DNA of 64,000 nucleotides from Albugo candida (GCA_040437565.1 JBDOQK010000025.1:310001-374000), one strand, 5' to 3'. Counted from the stretch's first letter, positions 34,829 through 46,227 are shown. Notes: generated by a model from the sequence alone, not told the origin. Program-made: numbers and translations.

Positions 34829-34984
34829 ATGTCTGAGAGCACGTATATAATTGTGATATTTCTTTTCGTCCTGGCAGGGTGGGCGCCTACCAAATTGCCA
34901 CGAGCTCAAGCCTACCTGCACTACTACGATAACGGTCTCAATATAATTTATTACTGGTCACTTTTACCGCGCACTGTACGGTAA
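34829..34984 (+). CDS. Doubtful small ORF with a signal-like start
   Basis: ATG at 34829 opens 51 codons. It begins MSESTYIIVIFLFVLAGW, hydrophobic enough for a signal peptide or a membrane anchor, and continues with a short Tyr-rich stretch. No family is recognised and no neighbour supports it. Confidence 0.25.
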   Translation: MSESTYIIVIFLFVLAGWAPTKLPRAQAYLHYYDNGLNIIYYWSLLPRTVR

Positions 34985-35073
34985 CGTGTTAAGTTTCTTC
35001 AGACTTACATACTAATGTTATGTATACAACTAAAACTCCTACCAAAACCACAAGCATCATCCTCGACACTGTC

Positions 35074-35973
35074 TTAAGGCTCTTCTTTGGATGTATTTCG
35101 ATCCCACGGATCTGCTTTCTTGCTTCTGCATGAAAACACTCCGGAAGTTGTACTTTGCCCGATTCGAGCTCTGCATAATGGACAGTGCGACTGGAAAAGG
35201 AGCCATTCGAACACACAGCCGCGATGAAAAATATGGCTGCACGGTAATGCAACCACTTTCGTTTCATCCGTTAAATCCGTTTGCTTTACAGAGTGGCTGA
35301 GAGTCATAAGAGGGTTTTCGCAAGCATCCACGTCTTCCATACAAATGCTGCAATGAGAGTTATCGTATCCGTCCGATTTGGACTGAAAAGTCATCAGATG
35401 GGAAGATAGATTTGATTGGTAGTTATCAACAAAAATCTGTAAAACGGATCGACGATGCAGTGGATTCTGGACGCCCAAGAATTCATAAAGTTTAGGAGGT
35501 AAATGCTGACGTGCGCTCAAACACTTCATCACTTTGCCGGGTAGTAAGACACATCGCAACAAGTGGAGAAGCATAGACTCAAACTTCTGTGTGCGCTCTT
35601 CAATAGCATCTTGTGACGTGGACCACAATAAACGCTTCTTCGGAAAACATGCAGCCAAATAGTCCCGGACAGCTTCACATGCGCCGCAGCACTTGGAACT
35701 CGTACATAGAGCAGATTCAGTGATATCATTCTTAAACGCGTCAAATTCGTTATAACGATGGGAGACCGTCCAGCTCTCCGTATTAATCGCATTGGACACC
35801 TCACAATGATAGACAACATGATCATCTTCAACGGAGGTATCAGTTATAGCAACGTTGAGCGATAAACCTCGACGAGCACTTGTAATTGCTTCTTGCATGG
35901 GCAATATCCGCATGCGCGGACCGTCATCACGATTTACCGATGCATTGGGCTCCATAAAAACCGAAAAATTCAT
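35074..35973 (-). CDS. PX-domain RING-H2 protein (probable E3 ubiquitin ligase)
   Basis: A single exon encodes 299 residues. Residues about 35-165 form a PX-like phosphoinositide-binding domain (SWTVSHRYNEFDAFKND, then CFPKKRLLW and IEERTQKFESMLLHLLR). Residues about 208-270 form a RING-H2 finger: CSICMEDV, then ALPCSHIFHRGCVFEWLL and HCPLCRARIG. This pairing suggests a ubiquitin ligase recruited to endosomal membranes. A different frame downstream encodes a hydrophobic stretch (MLVVLVGVLVVYITLV, 35000-35060) that might be a tail anchor if spliced or shifted in, but paralogous fragments end at the same place as this frame. Three relics of the same gene lie at 22386, 25009 and 46328. Confidence 0.82.
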   Translation of the reverse strand: MNFSVFMEPNASVNRDDGPRMRILPMQEAITSARRGLSLNVAITDTSVEDDHVVYHCEVSNAINTESWTVSHRYNEFDAFKNDITESALCTSSKCCGACEAVRDYLAACFPKKRLLWSTSQDAIEERTQKFESMLLHLLRCVLLPGKVMKCLSARQHLPPKLYEFLGVQNPLHRRSVLQIFVDNYQSNLSSHLMTFQSKSDGYDNSHCSICMEDVDACENPLMTLSHSVKQTDLTDETKVVALPCSHIFHRGCVFEWLLFQSHCPLCRARIGQSTTSGVFSCRSKKADPWDRNTSKEEP

Positions 35974-38779
35974 GTTTGAAATTAATCTTGCTTGTTGGAT
36001 GATACAGATGGAAATGTTGATACGATCTAGTGAGCTTCTTCTAGACTGAAAATTGCGAAATGAGAAAACGTTACACTCATAGTATTGTGCCCGTTAGCAG
36101 CGGGGAGTGCCCTATATGGATACATACGGTACAGAGGCAGATAAATAGTATTTATATCAGAGGTGGTTACAACGTTAGGGCTACCTCCCTATTCCCCGTG
36201 CTCAATGCACCAATGAGGGGCGGTATAGAAGTATAAAGTTTAAACTTGAATGTGTCGCAGGGAACCGGTGCCCTTTGATTCTGCCAAACACAATACCCTA
36301 GACTAGGGAACACCTAAAATTATGGTGAAGAGAAAAAAATCGTTCTTGTTCCTCTCTAACCGTCTAAAGTATTTACTTCCGCCTGAACAACTCCGACACT
36401 CGTCTCTCTAGACTCGTGAACATTACACTTCAACTCTCACCGCAGATNNNNNNNNNNNNNNNNNNNNNNNNNNNNNNNNNNNNNNNNNNNNNNNNNNNNN
36501 NNNNNNNNNNNNNNNNNNNNNNNNNNNNNNNNNNNNNNNNNNNNNNNCAATGAGGGGCGGTATAGAAGTATAAAGTTTAAACTTGAATGTGTCGCAGGGA
36601 ACCGGTGCCCTTTTGATTCTGCCAAACACAATACCCTAGACTAGGGAACACCTAAAATTATGGTGAAGAGAAAAAAATCGTTCTTGTTCCTCTCTAACCG
36701 TCTAAAGTATTTACTTCCGCCTGAACAACTCCGACACTCGTCTCTCTAGACTCGTGAACATTACACTTCAACTCTCACCGCAGATCGAGCATAATCTGGA
36801 CTATGATGTCTAACAGGCCAAGGAAATGCTTAATCTCTCCCGCCTCTTCAATTTATGTTCGTTAATGTCGCAAGTTGAATGGTTTTAGTGGAAACTTTTC
36901 GATTTTCCATAAACTGAATGCGACATTTGACCCGTTTTGTTGCGCTTCTCGATTCAAGCTCGCAATCAAATGGAATAAGTTCCGTGTGCAAATCACCCAC
37001 AATCCTTACTCGTTTCACTTAATTATCTGCGAATCATCTACCGCTATTGAAGGGTGCAACACCATCATACGCTTACGCATTGTAGAGCGCTGATCCATCT
37101 TCCGAATGCATCGGATTTGAAGGACAACATAAACTGATCTAGAATACCAAGTAGCAAGGCTTCAAGTGAGCTTTGTCAAACTCACAGCATGATACATTCG
37201 GACCAAAAGCAACTCGTTCCGTTCAATAAAAGGTCAGCTGCCAATAACCATTCTTGAAACGATACGGCAATCAAAGTGCGATATTCAACGTGGTTATCTG
37301 TTGCTGTCGGGAAGTATCAGTCACAACGGAAACATATTTCTGCAGCTTTGCATGTTTTGGCGCGCGCCTAACTCAATCATCACGTTATTGAATTATTGTC
37401 CCTCTTCTGAAGTTTTATATCATATCGCAGCAAAAGTGAGCACAACGGCGACAAAGCGGTGTGTCGATAGCCGATCTTACACCCGATCAGAAAATTATTG
37501 CAATCGGTAGGATTGAGTTGATCCGCGTATTATTCCAGGAAAATTTCGAATGGAAGAAAGCAAATCTTTCGGACACATTGTCACATAGTTCAAAGGGAGG
37601 ACTGCTGACAAATCGCAAGTTTACAGTAAACTATGAAGAAAAGTGCACTTTTTAAGAACGCGTATTTGTTCAATAGGAATGTACCAATAGTTCGTGTGCT
37701 CACCAATGATTATTACCGCAAAAACACATCTTCCTCACTGATATGCTGTGTTCATTTGTCTCGACTGTTTATTACGTGCATTGTATGAGCTTTCCGACAG
37801 TCACACAATCACCAGCAATGCTGCTAACTCATACGGCAATGTGACATTTCAAGTGAAAGTCGGATTTATTTACTTACTACTCTTGTGTTACGATCATCTT
37901 TGCATGACACCACCACCATCAGGCTCAACGCGTACTGACGCGACCCTTTACCATCGCTTTTACCATCGCTTTTTTAATATACTATGGGTAATTCTCTGTC
38001 ACACTTTCTATATATAAACGACCAGTGAACCTGTATACTACAAGCGCAAGGAATCATTGAGAAGCATCCATTGTGTCAGACAAAAGAACATTGGCCAACT
38101 TAAGGCGGTCAAGCTGACTCATTTGCTCTTCTTGAGCTTATCGCCCTAGACAATTGCGAAGCTATCACTCACAATACAGCCAAGAAACAAAAGTACCCCT
38201 CGGAAACCTAAGCTGGAATTGAGAGGTATAATATCGAATATGCAACAATTTCTGCTATTGCGTTCATGGTGCAATAAGATTCAATGGTATCAGACGGCTC
38301 AGATTGCAATGAGGAGCAAAGAATTTCTCATCAATTACGCACTTCCGTACTCTGCATCCCTGGTGCGATTGTTATCGTTTCCACAGCTAATGGAATACTT
38401 GTTTTGTTATGGAAAATATCATTTTGTGCCATATTGCTAGACGGATGATCTAAAGCTTTGGTGGCTGTACGTCATACACACACGAGCCTGTCTTTTACGG
38501 TGATTAAGGCTGTTACCTGGTGAAAGTACCAAGCCATGAAAACTGAAAAACGTTGTGCATACATAATTAGACAAATATACCATGCCACGAAGACTTATAG
38601 GTGCTCTGCCACATAATTAGAAAATCAAGTCAGATCGCCGTTTCCACAGATGTTATATTGTAAGCGCTCCAGGCTTCATCTTAAGTACCTGTGTTGAATT
38701 TTTGATGCGATAATTGAAAGCCCGTGTACTTATTCATCAAATCTCGTAGACTGATCCCCACTCCTTCATATGGTTTTTC
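35974..38779. other. 2.8-kb stretch without a convincing gene
   Basis: It includes the gap-flanking duplication at 36211-36785. Several open frames of 60-90 codons occur (for example 37461-37655 and 37748-38017), but none has a recognised motif, splice partner or conserved copy. Probably decayed duplicate sequence. Confidence 0.4.
36211..36785 (+). repeat. Direct copy of about 237 bp around an N gap
   Basis: 36211-36447 recurs as 36548-36785 across the gap at 36448-36547. The only difference seen is one extra T in the second copy (CCCTTTGATT against CCCTTTTGATT). It is non-coding. Confidence 0.82.
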
Positions 38780-39480
38780 ACGGGCATTAGCCTTCATAAT
38801 GTATACTGTGTATAAGCGGCACCTTCAAAAATGGTATGCGGTTTGCCACATCTCGCAACATGTTTAGAAGCAGCACGTAACCAGAAAATTTTTGTGCAAG
38901 CTCGGAACCACTCGAGAACTCCTTGAAATTTTTATTGCATCTATAAAGCTTCCACTTTTGTGACTGTTTTTAGCTACCACCATGGGATGTTGCCCAACCA
39001 CAAAGTACAATTGATGCCTTTTGAATGCGTTGTGAATAATAATGTATATATTCATCTGTTATCAATTTGTGTTCACAAAATGCACTGTAAAATGGGAGCT
39101 TATTGTAAGGAAATAATCGTCATGGCAGCGTTCCGTATTCTGGCATTTGTGAAGCTTTTTTGCAAAGAGGCAGATCCGAGAATGTTGGTTACACCCAGCA
39201 CGTAAACCACGGCACGTTTAAGTAATCTACGCTGAAACTCTCTTAACACACGTCATTCCATTTCCGGTCCTCGCAACCCTTACAACCCTTCTTGTCAAAG
39301 TAATTGCCTGCAAAGACAGTCAAGTCGATTTTGTATCTAAAATTTTTTACAAATTCACCTAGGATGGCATGAAATTCATTTCTTTTCTCTGAACCTGTAC
39401 CGGCAACTTCCAAAAAAAAGTATCTCCTAGACATTTCCAGGAATTTCTAATTCTCCTTCACGAATGGGATGCTTTAGTGG
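38780..39480 (-). pseudogene. Decayed phosphatase-like gene
   Basis: Reading down from 39434, FHAILGEFVKNFRYKIDLTV and FAGNYFDKKGCKGCEDRKW match motif two and the following helix. DYLNVPWFT follows in another frame, then LYFVVGQHPMVVAKN, which corresponds to the GHHP motif. Stops and frame changes separate the blocks. It is closest in wording to the gene at 41261-42234. Confidence 0.65.
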
Positions 39481-39673
39481 TACACTCACAGTAGATTCGA
39501 CTAAAAAATACGAAAACATTTTCAGCCATTTCAGCCGTCTGCAAGCTGATATTGACATCACTAGCTTCTCCATCTTGTTGGACTACGAACAGCGGCGTAA
39601 ATTTGCAGAATGACGGAAAGCTCTTGATCTTACAACTTATCTCAGACTTGTTGACAGGCTGTGATTGCTTCTA

Positions 39674-40049
39674 CAATCAGTCGGGTTATTTTGTGACGCT
39701 GGGTTTGTGTAGTATATTCTAGCAATGTGACGACATGTGGATAGCTAATCGCTATAGTTGCGATGACACGGAATGGTTGTGAAGAACTGGAAGTAGGTAT
39801 TCGTAGAATACNNNNNNNNNNNNNNNNNNNNNNNNNNNNNNNNNNNNNNNNNNNNNNNNNNNNNNNNNNNNNNNNNNNNNNNNNNNNNNNNNNNNNNNNN
39901 NNNNNNNNNNNCAATCAGTCGGGTTATTTTGTGACGCTGGGCTTGTGTAGTATATTCTAGCAATGTGACGACATGTGGATAGATAATCGCTATAGTTGCG
40001 ATGACACGGAATGGTTGTGAAGAACTGGAAGTAGGTATTCGTAGAATAC
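39674..40049 (+). repeat. Direct copy of 138 bp around an N gap
   Basis: 39674-39811 recurs as 39912-40049 with two substitutions. It includes part of the dispersed upstream module (GCAATGTGACGACATG). Confidence 0.8.
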
Positions 40050-41260
40050 AAGGACGACTATGCTGAGGTGTGTTGTCAGCTGTCCAGAATTCGACAGAAC
40101 CACCGAAAATTTTTGCTATGCTAAGCACAGGAAGTTGAATGAAATGCATTGTATTTGTCCTACAATGTGGTGATGTCATTAAACTCCTAGAATTTTGATG
40201 TTAGATGCGCTAATATTGGTTAACGTGCCCCGTTCGCTCGCGTCAGTGATCAACGCCGAAACTGACTCAACTCACCATCCATGAGATTCCGCTATTTCAA
40301 TGGCGTAATTTGTATGGGCAATCTGTAGGTAAAGTGATTTTCTTTCCATATATTCGAGGCGATAGTATGACTCGTAATGTAACTCTTTTTTGCTTAAAAA
40401 AGTATTCTGGCTGCACCTTGAACCTCCACTTGAGGCTTGTACCGCTTCCTTCTCAACATATAGACGATTTAGACAATTCAGAGCTATGGGATGTTGACTT
40501 CTACAGATATAATACTGTCCCTTTAGGCACCCCACAAATATCGAAGCAGGGGTTACTGAAAATATGGAATGCTCAATGCGTATTTGAAGTATCTTACATT
40601 TCTAGAGCTATCAAACTGTATTGAGCCATGTACGCGGCCGAGCACAATCTTGCATCGAAAGCCCCTGTTATCGTCTAGCATAAGTGCTCAGCTTCCACTT
40701 ATCATGTAGTAAAGGGATCTAGAACACTAATTAAAGAAGCACGCCATCATCGAGACGCTCATGACATCCAATGCGTATTGATTTTCCATTGCCTGGTTTT
40801 ACTCAGTTCAATCTACTTTGATGATGCTGGCAAATTTATGCAGTTATGCGAGTAGCTCCATTGATGTTATTCGACGGCATTAGTGCTCTATATGTATTTG
40901 AATGGATATCCTCACTCTGCTTAGTGCGATTGTACTGGAACCCAAGGTTAAGAATATCATCAAGGCATACTTCGAATAGGAAGGGACGTGAATAATCCCA
41001 ATAGCAAGCCATGATACTCTTGGCGGGTGCACATTACACACGTACAAACTGTCTTACACAATTAACCTAGTGATTGGGGTGGAATGAAGCAAGAATCAAG
41101 GCGTCAAAGCATCATGGGGCTAGACATCATAATTCAGCAATGAATGCAAAGATCGTATTAATTGAGACGTCTCTATTCAGACCCAGAACGTTCCGCAAAT
41201 AGGATGGATAATGGCTCGAGGCATTGACTCAGTCCAAGTACCCCCTTCCTCTCGACCGTT
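40050..41260. other. Stretch without a recognisable gene; one unassigned ORF at 40310-40624 (+)
   Basis: The ORF of 104 codons (MYGQSVGKVIFFPYIRG) has no recognised motif. Nothing else is seen. Confidence 0.35.
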
Positions 41261-42234
41261 TTACCATATAAAAAATTTCACCTGTTGCGTAAATGTCTCC
41301 GTATTAACAACGATCAGCGCGAAGCCGTTTAAATTTTCAACATTCTGCTCAAAAAGGTGTTGTCCAGCGGACAGGATGTCGTTGTAAGTCGTCGGGATGA
41401 TACCGCCACCACTCGCAGATATAATATGTGCTTTGTCATCTTTCTCAAAATGTTGTAAAGTGAGGAGATGGCCACATATGTACGTTGGAAATATTTTTTT
41501 GTGGATTTCTTGGACCAGTACGAACTCCCTTGAAGCCCGCCTTGGGGGTGTACAGAGCCTCCAATTTTTTTCGCTGCCGTCATGGGATGATGCCCAACCA
41601 CAATGTGAGGTTTATCCGTTTCGATCGTGTCGAGTACTTTATGGAAATGTCGCGAACAAACATTTGTGTTAGTGAAGAAAATTCGGAATCGTTTGTTTAT
41701 CCTAAGTAGATAAGATTCACTAGGCGTGACCCAATACTTGAACAGTGAATCCACGCCTTCGTGTTTGTATGAATCATACTGCACAGGCAACCATCCCTTC
41801 ATCTCATTTTCACCCAGAACAGAAAACCACTGGACGTCCAGCATCTTCACATTCAGACGTTCGAACCAGTTAGTTATCCATTTGTCGTCTCTATAACTGC
41901 GTGGTCCGCTTTCCTCAAATTGGTTGCCTGTCATGACAGCAAAGTCGATAAAATGCTTCATCTCTCCAAGCTTGACTTTGAGCGCTTTATAAAATCCGTT
42001 CATTACCGGAATACCTGTGCTACCCAGAACAATAAAATTTACTTCATTATTGGGTCTCCCGATATCTATGTTTACATGACGAATGGCATCCCCCACCCAT
42101 TTTATAGGCAACACAGTGAGGCTGATTGCATGATGGGGATCATTGTATGTTATTTGTCTTGGCTCATTATTACCCGAGTGAACACTCTGGATATACACCA
42201 ACAGAAATGAGATAGATATCAATAGCGGCTTCAT
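41261..42234 (-). CDS. Phosphatase-like secreted protein, divergent paralogue with one frameshift
   Basis: The start MKPLLISISFLLVYIQSVHS is a clear signal peptide. Motifs are FIVLGSTGIP, AVMTGNQFEE, VQWFSVLGENEM and HIVVGHHPMT: motif one lacks the aspartate, motif two the aspartate and tyrosine, motif three the asparagine and histidine. The frame shifts near 41530-41590. The other frame then gives TYICGHLLTLQHFEKDD and IISASGGGIIPTTYND and a proper end at 41261. The raw frame would instead stop at 41329. Either a sequencing error or an early decay. It is the copy with the best signal peptide. Confidence 0.68.
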
Positions 42235-42499
42235 ACTTACTAAAGTATGTGAAGAGAGGCGAATTTCCGTATAAAAGGCTGGTCACAAAACTATATATCA
42301 ATTCTTTAGAAGCTGTAATCGCTCATCGATTTATATCGTTGTGATGTGATGGCATACAAATTACAAGTCGCTATTTCACGTCTTGGCAACTCTATCGATA
42401 CCAAAACAAGTCTGCTGATGTGTGATGCCATACCCTGTGCTAAAACAATCTCGTTATCGATGAGATCATTTCGTAGATTGCTAAAAAAAGGCATAAGAA

Positions 42500-42735
42500 A
42501 TTGGACGCACGAATTCATTCTGAAGTGTGGTGACAATTATGACGCTTTCCGAATGTGATGCGATTTGATCTCACGTATTATGGTGAAACGAAGCGATTCG
42601 ATGTGTTTGATGCTCTTTCACTGATAAACAGCGCCAAAAAAATTCAAGGAAGGGAGATTTGTCCGGGCGATGGCGACTGACGTTATTATTTGTTTGCTTG
42701 GCGATGCCCGTGTATGACGAGCGATAAAGTGAGAC
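42500..42735 (+). pseudogene. N-myristoyltransferase 3' relic
   Basis: TTCGATGTGTTTGATGCTCT, TGTCCGGGCGATGGCGACTG and CGTTATTATTTGTTTGCTTG follow the intact gene's FDVFNALSLMNN, CPGDGDLRYYLFNWRCP and MASDKV, with an in-frame TGA inside the CPGDGD block. Orientation is opposite to the intact gene. Confidence 0.75.
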
Positions 42736-43482
42736 GTGGGCTGTCCTAGTGAATATCTTGATCGAATTGCCTGTCAATGTGAAGCAACTTTGATTCAGGA
42801 TGAAGGAAATATAGAATCTTTCGACGAACTGACGTGTACTTACAGTAAAGTTGGCGTGCGTTTCCACATGATAGTTTTGATTGCGTGCGATGCTCTTCTA
42901 GTCAATGTATAAAAGTCCATCATTATCGGACGATTAGGCGCTTTAATTTGGATGAGTGATTTCTCGCGTGGATGTGAATGCTCGCGATCGCTTCTTACAC
43001 ACGTACGTGACATCGATGTAAAACGCTATCTATCACTATGTGACAACAATCTCCTCCGGATTGGTGCTTCTAGTCTCTGGAGGACAACCGTTTTATCGTG
43101 AGAGTGGAAATCAGATTTCGATTTTACCATTCTTCGTACAGTGTGGCAATTAAAAAGGGTGACATACAAAGAGGTTTTTCTCCGCAAGTTCTCACTCTTC
43201 TTCAGCTAGCATTGGGTGATTGTGATGCTGCTTTGTAGCCTTGGGCGCGTCCCTGACTCATCTCATGCGTCAATGAACGTTTGTCTCTCGCCTCATAATG
43301 TTGATCAATTCAAAGAACAACTTGACTTTAATGCGGTGATTACCGATCTTGCACTCGATCACGAAGGAATTAACGTATTGAGGTTCAGTACCTTATGTGA
43401 ACGCTAGATTGGAAAAAGCAGCGAAGGCTCTCGGGCGCTTGTCACACGATAGAAAAAAACATAAAGATGGTAAGAAGTCCAT
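42736..43482. other. Stretch without a recognisable gene
   Basis: One ORF of 63 codons (43216-43407, +) has no known motif. Probably decayed duplicate sequence. Confidence 0.35.
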
Positions 43483-44673
43483 TCAATTAATTCCGAAAGA
43501 ATGCTGTTCGTCGTGAGAATAAAGTCTTTGTCTGATTGGATCTTCCCAATGAAAAGCTCCATATCGATTGTACTCGAAAGTGAAAAATTCCACCTGCTTT
43601 GTGTCACTGTTCTTCATGATGGTTATTTGTGCAAAGCCATATAATTTTTTATTGAACTGGTCCGTTGGTGTATTTCCACGACCATTTGATCCATTCATTG
43701 CAACTGCACTCTGAAAGTCGCTAAAACGCCACGTGATCAAACCACCACTTGTCCCAACAACAATATGAGACCTTTTGTCTTCCTTCTTATGTTTCAATAC
43801 GGGATCGTGGCCGCATATGTAAGTTTCGAAGTGCCTCGAGCGTAATGCTATAATGTTCGATCGGAGTAGAGACGTTCCGTCATGGTGCATCGGGTCGTCG
43901 ATGGGGTGATGTCCGATCACAATCTCCGCAGCTTCGTTTGTAACACCGGAAAATACCCGGTCTATTGGTTTTGAAGCCTTTTTGTTTGTGTTCAGAAAAA
44001 ATAGTCTGACCTGTCGGTCTATGATAAGAAAATAATTTTCACTGGGAGTGATCCAGTACTTGGACATCTCTTCCTTGCCTTTACATTTGTGAAGAGTATA
44101 TTGCGCTGAAGGATTACCAAGCATGTCTTTATCACCCAAAACCGTGAACCACGGGACGTTTAATTCTTCCACTCTTAATCGCTCAAACCACACTTTCTCC
44201 CATTGCGGATCATTACAGTCCTGGACTCCTCTATCGAGAAAGTTATTGCCCGTCATGACAATAAAGTCGATACTATCTTTTAGAGATACAAGCTTGTCTC
44301 CAATAGCTGCATGAAACCCGTCTATTCTCATGTTTTCATGATAATGTGCAATACCCGCATTACCCAGTACAATAAATCTCACCACACTTTTATCGTTTGC
44401 GCTTTTACTTGTCGTCATTTTAACTCGCCGATAAGGTAAGCTTTCGTCTTTCAGCGCTACCGTCACGCGAGATTTTCTAATGTCGCTACCTTTATGCAAG
44501 TGGAAGTCAACTGTTCGTTCTTCCACATCCTCATCCATCCCGACCCAGTGCTGTTTAGCTTTCATATATTCGAGACCTATTTTTCTCCTTGATTGGTATG
44601 GTGACCTCATGACGTTCCCACATTGAAAGTTGCAGCCTGAAGTGAGAAATATTAAAGTCCACCTTTTTACCAT
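43483..44673 (-). CDS. Intact phosphatase-like secreted protein with degenerate metal-binding motifs
   Basis: A single exon encodes about 396 residues. The start at 44673 (MVKRWTLIFLTSGCNF) was chosen over the upstream ATG at 44760 because it aligns with three paralogues and sits right after the shared leader. Motifs in order are VRFIVLGNAG, FIVMTGNNFLD, VPWFTVLGDKDM, EIVIGHHPIDD, TYICGHDPVLK and VGTSGGLITW. Relative to active purple acid phosphatases the aspartates of motifs one and two are asparagine, motif three has lost asparagine and histidine, and motif five ends in proline. That leaves too few ligands for a two-metal site. It is most like the gene at 31343, and a broken near-copy lies at 23679-24092. 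The basic N-terminal region (about residues 20-100) is not part of the phosphatase fold. Confidence 0.85.
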   Translation of the reverse strand: MVKRWTLIFLTSGCNFQCGNVMRSPYQSRRKIGLEYMKAKQHWVGMDEDVEERTVDFHLHKGSDIRKSRVTVALKDESLPYRRVKMTTSKSANDKSVVRFIVLGNAGIAHYHENMRIDGFHAAIGDKLVSLKDSIDFIVMTGNNFLDRGVQDCNDPQWEKVWFERLRVEELNVPWFTVLGDKDMLGNPSAQYTLHKCKGKEEMSKYWITPSENYFLIIDRQVRLFFLNTNKKASKPIDRVFSGVTNEAAEIVIGHHPIDDPMHHDGTSLLRSNIIALRSRHFETYICGHDPVLKHKKEDKRSHIVVGTSGGLITWRFSDFQSAVAMNGSNGRGNTPTDQFNKKLYGFAQITIMKNSDTKQVEFFTFEYNRYGAFHWEDPIRQRLYSHDEQHSFGIN

Positions 44674-44716
44674 GCTTGCTAGTATGAGCACAGGGATGTA
44701 AATTTGAGAATGAGAG
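44674..44716 (-). promoter_or_regulatory. Conserved leader before the start codon (copy at 44674-44716)
   Basis: On the minus strand CTCATTCTCAAATTTACATC, then CCTGTGCTCATAC and AGCAAGCATG lead into the start. It matches the leaders at 29040 and 31300. Confidence 0.6.
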
Positions 44717-45201
44717 ATTGTTTGTTGATTTTGCAATTTTGACTGGTGTTGCACAGCCAAACAAAAAGCTTTCCTGCCCTACCGTTCATAGAAAGCTATT
44801 GCAACCATACAATTCTCCGTCCTACAGTTCAATAAAGTATATTAAGTATTACCAGGATTTTACGGGAAAACTCAATAATTTGATAAAGTGGATGAGATGA
44901 TCGCCGATAGTTCGAGTATACAACTAGTTCTGCCAATTGATGCCTCTGACGAGATACCAGACGAATCGGTGGTCTGTACCTATAAAGTACCTGTGTACAT
45001 ATCAGCGATTCGAGGATGCGGCAGCAACCAACGAAACTGAGTGCTTAAAGCCATTTAATCGAAAGAAAGACCGTAACATTGCCAATATACTACAAGTGAT
45101 TTCATCTGATTTCTATCACTTAGAGACGACGCAGCGCGCTGGTATTTGCCTGAAAAAAATGGCTGTGTGCTTTCGATGACGTGCGTCTAAACGAATAGGT
45201 C

Positions 45202-45561
45202 CCTGGAGTTAACCAAGGTGATGTGACATTGACACAGATCTGGCAACCTCCTCTTCCTGACGTTCGTAAATATTGCCTCTTGTCAGCAGCACGACTTGTA
45301 TAAATCTCTGTACGTATCACTCAATCTTTTTNNNNNNNNNNNNNNNNNNNNNNNNNNNNNNNNNNNNNNNNNNNNNNNNNNNNNNNNNNNNNNNNNNNNN
45401 NNNNNNNNNNNNNNNNNNNNNNNNNNNNNNNCCTGGAGTTAACCAAGGTGATGTGACATTGACACAGATCTGGCAACCTCCTCTTCCTGACGTTCGTAAA
45501 TATTGCCTCTTGTCAGCAGCACGACTTGTATAAATCTCTGTACGTATCACTCAATCTTTTT
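45202..45561 (+). repeat. Direct copy of 130 bp around an N gap
   Basis: 45202-45331 recurs identically as 45432-45561 across the gap at 45332-45431. It is non-coding. Confidence 0.8.
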
Positions 45562-45619
45562 CCGTCAAATGATTATATAGCAATGAGAGGCACACTATCA
45601 GCTTCAACGCTATCAGAAC

Positions 45620-45750
45620 ATGTTCTTCGTAGTACTGCTTCTCCAAAAATTCATCCGTTTCAACGAGGTTCAAGCCGTCGAATATGGGTATGATGAATAC
45701 CGTCGTTTCCGCACATTGAACCGCGAGATTAGTCGGTATGGAATGCTCAA
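45620..45750 (+). CDS. Possible secreted protein, N-terminal piece only
   Basis: ATG at 45620 opens MFFVVLLLQKFIRFNEVQA, a plausible signal peptide, followed by VEYGYDEYRRFRTLN. The frame is lost in the gap at 45751-45850. No family can be named from 43 residues. Confidence 0.3.
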
Positions 45751-45850
45751 NNNNNNNNNNNNNNNNNNNNNNNNNNNNNNNNNNNNNNNNNNNNNNNNNN
45801 NNNNNNNNNNNNNNNNNNNNNNNNNNNNNNNNNNNNNNNNNNNNNNNNNN

Positions 45851-46227
45851 AGTTGAATCTGCACAGTCCCGGATGCGTCAGCATATATGTACATTCCGCT
45901 CTCGGTTCGATCTTTGGGATATATTGCCCCAGGTATGGGTTGATGCCCTATCACAATTTGTGAGTCGACTAGTCCCGATACGTGGGATTCGTCGTATCTT
46001 GCATATCTGTGTTGAAAAAAAGTATCTTGGTCTCAGACCGCGAGTTCAATTCCGACTTTGAGTTCGAGTTCGACTTCGACTTCAACATTGACTCCGACTT
46101 CGGATTTATGGAGAGGAAATAGTTCCCACTAGGAGTTGGGCGAAACTTGGCCATAGGATCGATACTTGAATACGTGTCAAAAGTATGCTGCAGGAAGGCA
46201 GCATTGTTCTCGTCCTTCATATCCAGG
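45851..46227 (-). CDS. Divergent phosphatase-like protein, C-terminal part (cut by gaps on both sides)
   Basis: The minus strand reads LDMKDENNAAFLQHTFDTYS and FRPTPSGNYFLSINPKS, identical in wording to 23440-23578. It continues where that copy is cut: a Ser/Lys/Asn repeat (KSKSNSNSKSELNSRSE) and KILFFNTDMQD, then in another frame MIGHQPIPGAIYPKD. The repeat comes from a GAACTC/GAAGTC-like run at 46035-46105. IGHQP replaces the GHHP motif. Both ends fall in gaps, so the true gene structure cannot be seen. Confidence 0.55.

Noticed and set aside
35000-35060. C-terminal membrane anchor of the PX-RING protein
   Set aside because: It lies in another frame and no splice pair links it. The paralogous fragments end without it.
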